Source: a virus. From it: a stretch of 54,909 nucleotides of DNA. Both the position numbers and the translations under genes were made by a program. Positions 49,734 through 54,909 of the stretch are shown piece by piece (positions within the stretch are counted from its first letter, which is position 1; every line of letters begins with the position of its first letter). The notes below the pieces were generated by a model, which was not told the origin of the DNA, did not search any database, and worked only from the letters and a program-made list of their open reading frames with translations. The stretch lies in the IMG/VR virus record IMGVR_UViG_3300050132_000156, positions 1 to 54,909 of that record; one strand, 5' to 3'.

Positions 49734-50294
49734 CTAGACGATCGCCCATATCTCGCGCAACGTCCGACTGGTCTTGAAGTACAGCGTGACGTTGCCGTGG
49801 TCGTTTACAACAGCCACTTCACCACGAAACCATACAGGGACTTCGGAGAGGTCCGAAACCTTGATATTCTCGACGTCAAAGTCCCAAACGTTGCCACCAT
49901 TGACAAACGTCGGAACCGAGAACTCTTCGTCCCATTCTTCACTCAACCAAAACCCATAGTCGGAACCATCGCCGGGATGCGCGCCAAAGTAGAAATAAGG
50001 TGCGGCGTACTCGCCGAGTGCATCGCAGAGCGATTCGAGGTCGTACTCGGCGTCTTCGGACTCGTAATAGCCGATTTCGGCGTCGTCTTCCGTCTCTCCA
50101 CGTAACTCAATCCGTCTCTCAATCTCGCGGGCCAGCTTCGCGTGCTGGCGTCTGGACTTAGCTGGCAGGATGCCAGTCTGGCGCGCCAGACCTTGCAGCT
50201 CGTAACAGAACGTCGGGATCAAGTCCTCTTCGCGCATGGTGGCGCAAGAGACTGAACCCATTGGGTAATTGGCAGTTCGTTTGCCGGACTTCAT
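49734..50294 (-). CDS. Hypothetical early protein
   Basis: 186 aa, first gene of the leftward operon, GGAG ribosome-binding site. Acidic with APYFYFGAHPGDGSDYGFWL, a conserved-looking motif found in phage early proteins of unknown function. Driven by the promoter at 50335. Confidence 0.7.
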   Translation of the reverse strand: MKSGKRTANYPMGSVSCATMREEDLIPTFCYELQGLARQTGILPAKSRRQHAKLAREIERRIELRGETEDDAEIGYYESEDAEYDLESLCDALGEYAAPYFYFGAHPGDGSDYGFWLSEEWDEEFSVPTFVNGGNVWDFDVENIKVSDLSEVPVWFRGEVAVVNDHGNVTLYFKTSRTLREIWAIV

Positions 50295-50334
50295 TGTAAT
50301 CTCCTATCGAATCGAACATCCTATCTACTCTTCT

Positions 50335-50363
50335 ACTATGCGCTCAATCCGCTATCGCGTCAA
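50335..50363 (-). promoter_or_regulatory. Promoter of the leftward operon
   Basis: On the minus strand TTGACG (50363-50358), 17-nt spacer, CATAGT (50340-50335). Start near 50328, 34 nt before the first ATG. The palindromes at 50430-50512 lie just upstream. Confidence 0.65.
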
Positions 50364-50429
50364 GAGGTATTACGAAAATAGGTGGAAATAATCGGAGAGG
50401 GGCAAACGGGCAGGACCGCGACAGGTCGA

Positions 50430-50450
50430 GTGTGGTACTTTCTACCACAC
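50430..50450. promoter_or_regulatory. Palindromic operator-like site 1
   Basis: GTGTGGTA (50430-50437), ctttc, TACCACAC (50443-50450): an 8-bp perfect inverted repeat with 5-bp centre. Confidence 0.7.
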
Positions 50451-50495
50451 CTTTGGCAGTTAATACCACGCAAGGTGTGGCTTGATTGACACACT

Positions 50496-50512
50496 GTGGT
50501 AGAACGTACCAC
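50496..50512. promoter_or_regulatory. Palindromic operator-like site 2
   Basis: GTGGTA (50496-50501), gaacg, TACCAC (50507-50512), same half-sites and spacing as site 1. Further half-sites TACCACGC (50464) and ACCACGCT (about 50530) lie nearby. Confidence 0.7.
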
Positions 50513-50824
50513 GCTGTATGTGTCAAACGGACCACGCTGGCAAGTGCCGCAAGGTGTAGTGAGAGATGAGGGTATGAAACCACGTTCGAGGTGTACAGCG
50601 GCTTCGCTGTGCGCGCGCGGAGACCTCGACAGCTCGCCGGATCGCCCGACGGCCGCAAGAATCAGGCGGAAACAGTCAACTTCTGATAATCACTATTACG
50701 TTAACTCCGACATGATAGCGGATTGTCCTAGCAAGTCGTTTGTAATCAACACTTGCAAGTGATAACGCGGAAATACGCGCCCATCTGGACCGCGATAATG
50801 GAGCTGATGCGCGACTATGCCGGC

Positions 50825-50844
50825 GTTTGAACGGGTTTGAACGG
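50825..50844. repeat. Tandem 10-bp repeat
   Basis: GTTTGAACGG occurs twice head to tail (50825-50834, 50835-50844). Iteron-like. Confidence 0.7.
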
Positions 50845-51184
50845 TGTTATCAGAAGTCAGGCGCGCCGCGGCCGCCGGCATAGTCCGACCGATCGGTTGT
50901 CCGATATGGTGATCGAGCGTAACAGTGGACAGATGCCCGCCGTCCCATTCCAAACGCCCTCTTGCATTTTCTGGTAGCTATATTTTTTGGGCCCGGCGCC
51001 ACGGAAAGAGCCGGAAGGCAGGATGCCTGCCTGTTCCATAAACGTGTCTGAGTTCCTCCCGCCTAGTTCCGTGCTCTCTTCCGGACTGATGCGCCTTGAT
51101 CGTAGCTGGCGCTTGACACTCCAGCCTGCTGGGTCTACTCTGGATCTGCGTGTTCCCCGCCGTTGGGTTGAGTTCCGGATCATT

Positions 51185-51222
51185 CTTCGGCCCGTCTGGT
51201 GATTCTGCCAGCCGGGCCGAAG
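51185..51222. repeat. GC-rich inverted repeat
   Basis: CTTCGGCCC (51185-51193) pairs with GGGCCGAAG (51214-51222), with an inner CTGG/CCAG stem. No T tract follows. Confidence 0.75.
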
Positions 51223-51238
51223 TTGCGTCTGTGGCTCA

Positions 51239-51278
51239 GAATTCCAACCTCCCTACCATCGTTCGATGGTTGGAATTC
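51239..51278. repeat. Inverted repeat with nested palindrome
   Basis: GAATTCCAACC (51239-51249) and GGTTGGAATTC (51268-51278) are perfect 11-bp arms; inside, ACCATCG-tt-CGATGGT forms an alternative 7-bp hairpin. Two mutually exclusive folds are possible. Confidence 0.8.
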
Positions 51279-51295
51279 CTGCAAGTCTTTTAGAA

Positions 51296-51429
51296 AACCT
51301 CTCCAACTCCCGTCCTACCAAATCGTGCGGCTTCATATACGCGCGTGTGTGCTATTACGCGCGTTATACACACTATTACCTATATAATCTTTTATCAAAC
51401 CAATTAGAAGGGCGGGAGTTGGGGAGGTT
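51296..51429. repeat. 20-bp inverted repeat enclosing AT-rich tract
   Basis: Arms 51296-51315 and 51410-51429 pair along 20 positions (two G-T wobbles). The 94-nt interior is AT-rich and contains TATATAAT (51381-51388) and GTGTGT/ACACAC. This layout is expected for an unwinding element or a large RNA stem-loop. Confidence 0.75.
51383..51388 (+). promoter_or_regulatory. Possible -10 box for rightward operon
   Basis: TATAAT within TATATAAT, about 175 nt before the first rightward gene. No good -35 seen. Confidence 0.3.
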
Positions 51430-51561
51430 AAACAAAGGGCTTAGCGTCATTCCTACCTATGATTCAGGCAAGCTACGAGGTAGGACGGAATGCAGGTTAC
51501 GGTTATCCTTGCATGGTTCACTGGATCAATGGTATGGTCTATGGTGGAAAGGATATGCGCA

Positions 51562-51894
51562 GTGAGCACAACGAAGGATGGGTTTTGGGCGCTGGAGGTG
51601 GGCAAGTCTCCAATTTGGAGCCGCCGCCGGCTTCCTGTTGTCGAGGCCGGGGTTCTGGAAGATTACTTGCTGCGGCTGCTGGATGCGCTGCGCGCAACTC
51701 CGGGCGCGATCAACTGCTTCTCGGTCGCTGCCATGCTGAAAGACCTGGGGATGGACGAGGGCCCGGCAAACCAGATGTGGCTGGGTGGCGAATTGCGCTC
51801 GCGCGGCTGGTCCCGGCGCAAAGTTTGGCTGGAGTCTTCCGGACCTAGGAACCGCTGGTTCCCGCCGATCATTCCCTTGGACGATAGGTCCTGA
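51562..51894 (+). CDS. Winged-helix-like small protein 1 (VapE C-terminal domain homologue)
   Basis: 110 aa from GTG 51562 (AAAGGA 8 nt upstream). Residues 50-105 (FSVAAMLKDLGMDEGP, LGGELRSRGWSRRKVWL, RNRWFPP) reproduce the C-terminal winged helix of the helicase at 44097: GW, basic stretch, R-x-W-F-P-P. It probably binds DNA at the phage origin or competes with the helicase domain. Confidence 0.65.
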   Translation: MSTTKDGFWALEVGKSPIWSRRRLPVVEAGVLEDYLLRLLDALRATPGAINCFSVAAMLKDLGMDEGPANQMWLGGELRSRGWSRRKVWLESSGPRNRWFPPIIPLDDRS

Positions 51895-51896
51895 AT

Positions 51897-52520
51897 ATGC
51901 CACGAACCGCCCGTAGTGCCGAACAGATGGGAGCTTCAGTCGCTCGGGAGGAGTGGGCGCTCATTGCCCGCTCGCGCGATTCGGAGTGGTACGACGCCCT
52001 TGTGCGCGAGTTCCGGGAGAAGGGCCACGTCCGCATCGACCGCCGCTCGTCTCCTCCCATCCCGGTTTTGCGCGAAGAACTGCGTAAACGGCTGGCGTTC
52101 ACCGACGACCCCACGCGCCGTAAGTTTACCCTCAAATTGGCGATCCCGGCCAAGATCCCAGTTAAGGCCAACGGAAGGCCTGTCCACCAGAAGCGGAACG
52201 TACTGCTTCTCGACGCGATTCCTCCCAGCGTGCGGGTGAAGTCCACTTTAGTGCCGCAGCCTCCCAAACTGCTCGAATGCGTTTTGCCGGCTCTCTCGAA
52301 CGTCTGGGGTGAAGCACTTGCCGCCGATCCACTAACCCGCTGGTTCCGGCTGGTGGACGTGGCGGGGCGTGCCGGGGTCGAACCCACGCAGCGGAACCAC
52401 ATGGCCGTCGCCGCGGCGCTGCGCTATGCCGGCTGGACACAGCACGCCGTCAAGGATCCAGCGGCGGAAGGCCGACTGGCCCGGCGTTGGTTCCCGCCGA
52501 TCGTGCAGGAGGAGAAATGA
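51897..52520 (+). CDS. Winged-helix-like protein 2
   Basis: 207 aa. N-terminal region (WALIARSRDSEWYDALVREF) unrecognised; C-terminal residues 140-205 (FRLVDVAGRAGVEPTQRNHM, AVAAALRYAGWTQHAV, RRWFPP) carry the same winged-helix pattern as the VapE C-terminus. Starts 2 nt after the previous gene. Confidence 0.65.
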   Translation: MPRTARSAEQMGASVAREEWALIARSRDSEWYDALVREFREKGHVRIDRRSSPPIPVLREELRKRLAFTDDPTRRKFTLKLAIPAKIPVKANGRPVHQKRNVLLLDAIPPSVRVKSTLVPQPPKLLECVLPALSNVWGEALAADPLTRWFRLVDVAGRAGVEPTQRNHMAVAAALRYAGWTQHAVKDPAAEGRLARRWFPPIVQEEK

Positions 52521-52855
52521 AGAATTTCATGCCGATCGGGAATGTGCTCCCGCGCAATGCTGTCCTTTTCGATCCGATCTACATCGACCGGGCGCAACTG
52601 AAGCGGCTGGTGGAATGGGACAAGCTCCGGCTGGCCGGCAAACTGGAGCGGCCCATCGAAGAGATCCCAGTCACGGTCAACCGGATCATGAGCGACCTGC
52701 GCATCTTCCCAGACAAGAAGAACCAGCGGATGATCGAGTCGTGTCTCAAGTCGATTGGCTGGATCTACGATAAGCCGCCCCGCAGGGCACTGAAACGCAT
52801 GCATGCCTGGTTCCCTCCGCCGGCCGCCCCGGATGCCGCAGCGGAGAAACCCTGA
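52517..52855 (+). CDS. Winged-helix-like protein 3
   Basis: 112 aa, ATGA overlap. Ends with MIESCLKSIGWIYDKPPRRA then MHAWFPP, third stand-alone copy of the motif in a row. N-terminus (VLFDPIYIDRAQLKRLVEWD) unique. Confidence 0.65.
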   Translation: MKNFMPIGNVLPRNAVLFDPIYIDRAQLKRLVEWDKLRLAGKLERPIEEIPVTVNRIMSDLRIFPDKKNQRMIESCLKSIGWIYDKPPRRALKRMHAWFPPPAAPDAAAEKP

Positions 52856-52920
52856 AAATTCCCGGCACGATTCCGCCCGGTCGGGAGTACACTTCAGATA
52901 GCTATTAGGAGATAGCTCGC

Positions 52921-53466
52921 ATGATCCACATGAACCGCTCCCGCTTCACGCCGTTCCTGGCGCTTACCATCATCCTCTGCCTGGCTCTCGCCGGCTGCCC
53001 TGCCTCAACGCCCGTCACGCCCGATCAGGCGCTCACCGCACTGGAGGCCGCCGTCGCCTCGGCCGAGGTCGTAGTCGTCGCGCTCGGGGCGACTGGCGTG
53101 ATCCCTGTCGACGTCGCCGCCGAGATCACCGCGGCGATGCTGCCGCTGCCCGGGATCTTCAGACAGACCGCGCAGGAGATGGCGAGCACGGATACCGACA
53201 TCGTCAAGTCGCTCAAGATCGCGGAGTACTTCCAACCCGAGATCCAGGCGTTGACGATACTGCCGGCTCAGGCGCAGGTCTGGACTGGCGCTGTGATGTC
53301 GGCGATCAAGGTGTTTTTGAGCTTCTATGTGGTGCCGCAGGGGATGACACTCGTGACAGCGCCCAGGGGCGGGCACGTCACGACGTTCGATCCGACGCAC
53401 CTGTCGACTGTCGCGCTGAAGATCGGCGCGTTCGACCAGCACGTAAAGGCAATCAAGGGTCGATGA
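52921..53466 (+). CDS. Phage lipoprotein
   Basis: 181 aa, AGGAG ribosome-binding site. Signal peptide with lipobox: FLALTIILCLALAGC, cleavage before Cys near residue 25. Then Ala/Val-rich helical domain. Phage lipoproteins act as outer spanins or superinfection-exclusion factors; length is greater than typical o-spanins, so exclusion is plausible. Confidence 0.75.
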   Translation: MIHMNRSRFTPFLALTIILCLALAGCPASTPVTPDQALTALEAAVASAEVVVVALGATGVIPVDVAAEITAAMLPLPGIFRQTAQEMASTDTDIVKSLKIAEYFQPEIQALTILPAQAQVWTGAVMSAIKVFLSFYVVPQGMTLVTAPRGGHVTTFDPTHLSTVALKIGAFDQHVKAIKGR

Positions 53467-53702
53467 GCGAGATTCTGGGCCACGGCATCCTGACGCCCGT
53501 TATTGCCAGAGACGATGTGGAGAGAGTGGTCAACGCCTGCCCGGACTGGCGCTCGGAGCGGGAGATTATGATTGCGACGGGACTGGGGAAGGGACGGGCG
53601 ACTAGGGCTATCGTCTGCGCTGGGGATCGGTTGGAGCGAATGGCGCAGAACCGCAATACCTGCACGCAGAGATGGATCTGGAGGCGGCGTGGAACAGCCT
53701 GA
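53463..53702 (+). CDS. Small winged-helix-like protein
   Basis: 79 aa, ATGA overlap. CPDWRSEREIMIATGLGKGR and RATRAIVCAGDRLERMAQNR look like a helix-turn-helix with a C-terminal wing ending RWIWRRR. Likely DNA binding. Confidence 0.6.
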   Translation: MSEILGHGILTPVIARDDVERVVNACPDWRSEREIMIATGLGKGRATRAIVCAGDRLERMAQNRNTCTQRWIWRRRGTA

Positions 53703-53886
53703 CGGGTATCCGCCCGGGACCGAGTGCCAATGCCTGCGCTGCGGGAAGCCGTGGCGGACCCGGCAGGCCGGGAAGCCGCCGCAGTGTCCAAATTGCCACT
53801 CGTCGTATTGGGACAAGGAGCGGAAACCTCGCAAGGGGGTTTCACGTGGAACGGGAGGACCCGGTGGCACGATTCCTGGAAAATGA
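53689..53886 (+). CDS. Zinc-ribbon protein (CxxC...CPxC)
   Basis: 65 aa from GTG 53689, overlapping the previous gene by 14 nt. CLRCGKPWRTRQAGKPPQCP, then NCHSSYWDKERK: the very common small phage zinc ribbon with a WD(K)-x-R ending. Tail is Gly/Pro-rich. Confidence 0.8.
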   Translation: MEQPDGYPPGTECQCLRCGKPWRTRQAGKPPQCPNCHSSYWDKERKPRKGVSRGTGGPGGTIPGK

Positions 53887-54319
53887 AGGCGACCTGTTCG
53901 GCGGCGACCGCGGCAAGGTGATGAAGGGGATTCTGCACAAGCCCCGAAAGAACGCGGCCGCTCCGAAGCCACGTAAGAAAAAAGAGCCCGTCGTCGAGCC
54001 CTTGCTGAGCAAGGCGCCGTACAAGCAGAGGATTAAGGATCTGCTGCTGGCGACCGGTTGGACGGTCTACGACGAGGACTTCCTGGCGAAGTGGGGCTTC
54101 AGCGGGGATACCGTGATCCGCCAGATGAACGGAGCGTTCCAGGCCAACGTGCTGTTCGTGCGGCGGCTGGTCCGGCTGGAGGCGATGTTCGAGAACGAGT
54201 TGAAGGCGGTCCACGCCGGTCTTATCAAGATGGCCCCGCCGAGAAGGGGAGAGCGCCCGGTGCGGTTGGATCTGCGGCGGGTCAAAACGGTGGTGGAGGA
54301 CGGGAAGCGTGGGCTATGA
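53846..54319 (+). CDS. Hypothetical protein with HTH-like segment
   Basis: 157 aa from GTG 53846 with AAGGGGG. Basic linker (NAAAPKPRKKKEP) and a helical part YKQRIKDLLLATGWTVYDED, FLAKWGFSGDTVIRQMNGAF similar to HTH segments. Might be a DNA-binding regulator. Confidence 0.5.
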   Translation: MEREDPVARFLENEGDLFGGDRGKVMKGILHKPRKNAAAPKPRKKKEPVVEPLLSKAPYKQRIKDLLLATGWTVYDEDFLAKWGFSGDTVIRQMNGAFQANVLFVRRLVRLEAMFENELKAVHAGLIKMAPPRRGERPVRLDLRRVKTVVEDGKRGL

Positions 54320-54504
54320 AGATCAAGGATTTTGACTTGGTGACAAGGCGGGTGGTCTATTTGGCGCACATCGTCGATCAACGCCCCACGCCCGACAACC
54401 TTGCTCGCTTGAGGTTGGCGCTGGAAGACTTCGATAGAGTCCACGAGGCCGAACGCACAGAGAACCTTCTTCGCGCTTTGCGGGAGGCGGACATTGAAGT
54501 CTAG
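54316..54504 (+). CDS. Small helical hypothetical protein
   Basis: 62 aa, ATGA overlap. Helical with Leu/Arg heptads (NLARLRLALEDFDRVHEAER). Not recognised. Confidence 0.55.
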   Translation: MKIKDFDLVTRRVVYLAHIVDQRPTPDNLARLRLALEDFDRVHEAERTENLLRALREADIEV

Positions 54505-54760
54505 GCTCGTAAGCAGGGAAACCCTTGACGCCCGCATCGGTCGGCGTTGGAGAAGATGGGCCTATTTGGGAGACAACTTCAAGGAACGGCACGAAGGTTG
54601 GATGCGCTATATATTACTGCGGGGCGTGACAGTGCGGACGATCCAAATCAACAACTTGGACGATCCTCTGCTGGGCGACTTGGACCGTGAGAGGCTTCTC
54701 TCTGATTATCAGGAGCGGAAGTCTAAGAGAATATGGAGACTGCTGCGAGGGACGACTTAA
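54494..54760 (+). CDS. Hypothetical basic protein
   Basis: 88 aa from TTG 54494 (GGGAGG in front). Arg/Trp-rich (RIGRRWRRWAYLGDNFKERH), ending KRIWRLLRGTT. Its stop is 1 nt before the start of the gene duplicated at 34, which closes the circle. Confidence 0.55.
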   Translation: MKSRLVSRETLDARIGRRWRRWAYLGDNFKERHEGWMRYILLRGVTVRTIQINNLDDPLLGDLDRERLLSDYQERKSKRIWRLLRGTT

Positions 54761-54909
54761 TATGGCTGACGTAAGAAGTATCAATAATCACCGCACGCTC
54801 GCGCCGGATCAGGCGACGGTGCTGCAGTGCAAGGCTGGCGGCGGGGAGTACACTCCCATCGGCGGTGAAAATGGAAAACAGTGCATGCTGTGCGCGATGG
54901 ACAAGAAGG
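54729..54909. repeat. Right copy of terminal direct repeat
   Basis: Same 181 bases as 1-181 apart from C at 54782. Shows that the ends overlap and the map is circular. Confidence 0.95.
54762..54909 (+). CDS. Partial repeat of the Cys-rich protein gene at 34
   Basis: The first 148 bases of the gene at 34-399, cut by the window end. The T/C difference is the third base of an ATT/ATC isoleucine codon, so it is silent. Confidence 0.9.
   Translation, partial: MADVRSINNHRTLAPDQATVLQCKAGGGEYTPIGGENGKQCMLCAMDKK

Larger units (their letters stand above)
50364..51561. other. Large noncoding control region / candidate origin
   Basis: About 1.2 kb with only patchy overlapping ORFs that look non-coding. 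Holds palindromic GTGGTA/TACCAC sites, tandem GTTTGAACGG repeats, a CACTTGCAAGTG palindrome (about 50750), several large inverted repeats and an AT-rich tract. It separates the leftward and rightward operons. Confidence 0.65.

Noticed and set aside
50344-51565. Several short ORFs in the control region
   Set aside because: They lack ribosome-binding sites, have odd composition and overlap inverted repeats; treated as noncoding.

Overview
The window is one complete unit of a double-stranded DNA tailed phage, read as a circular map. The first 181 bases recur as the last 181 (1-181 = 54729-54909) with a single T/C difference at 54/54782, so one genome unit is about 54,728 bp and the gene at 34 continues the operon that runs off the right end. 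The gene set (large terminase, portal, scaffold, major capsid protein, connector, two large tail proteins, a beta-rich spike and a run of ejection-type internal proteins, with no sheath, tape measure or tail tube) suggests a podovirus-like virion. The DNA looks GC-rich (estimated by eye, not computed) and sigma70-type TTGACA/TATnnT promoters are visible, so the host is probably a high-GC Gram-negative bacterium. The N-terminus of the SGNH hydrolase has a style I associate with Acidobacteriota, but this is a weak guess.

Layout. (1) 34-7897, plus strand: small DNA-metabolism proteins including a J-domain-like protein, then terminase and portal. (2) 7894-11693: a promoter/terminator pair that could make a ~110-nt RNA, three tiny polycationic proteins, scaffold, capsid and a head-decoration candidate. 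(3) 11694-14390: an accessory island with an orphan small protein, an HTH regulator with a near-consensus leaderless promoter, an HNH endonuclease and a glycosyltransferase-methyltransferase fusion. (4) 14390-33391: Ig-like protein, connector, an SGNH-hydrolase tail protein, an integrase remnant, a membrane-protein (lysis-like) cluster, large tail proteins, a GT2 glycosyltransferase, a spike and internal virion proteins. (5) 33324-35981, minus strand: small genes with a recent paralogous duplication, ending in a Cys-rich possible nuclease. (6) 36044-45575, plus strand: RHH regulator, YqaJ-type nuclease, RDF-like protein, a structured noncoding region, SbcC/RecF-like ATPase, SF2 helicase, HNH-AP2 endonuclease, VRR-NUC nuclease, CHC2 zinc-finger protein and VapE-like helicase. 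(7) 45572-50294, minus strand: a long operon of small accessory genes with a tandem duplication and fusion, and a miniature ComM-like protein. (8) 50295-51561: a large noncoding region full of palindromes, a likely control region or origin. (9) 51562-54760, plus strand: small winged-helix-like proteins, a lipoprotein and zinc-ribbon proteins that run into the left end. No endolysin, tRNA or full-length integrase was recognised.

The most striking signal is a pair of solitary CRISPR-repeat look-alikes at the two ends of the accessory island (11701-11731 and 14148-14174). Both read CGCCC, four variable bases, then GGGCGTGGATTGAAAC, which is the stem-loop and 3' handle style of type I-C CRISPR repeats; only the tetraloop differs between them. 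The first is followed, 37 nt later (one spacer length), by a perfect 9-bp GAAA-loop terminator; the second lies 4 nt behind a consensus TATAAT. With no cas genes and no array here, the best reading is RNA anti-CRISPR (Racr-like) repeat mimics against a host type I-C system. Other unusual features are a duplicated structured RNA region at 38716-39118, a family of stand-alone copies of the VapE C-terminal winged-helix domain, and GTGGTA-N5-TACCAC palindromes in the control region.
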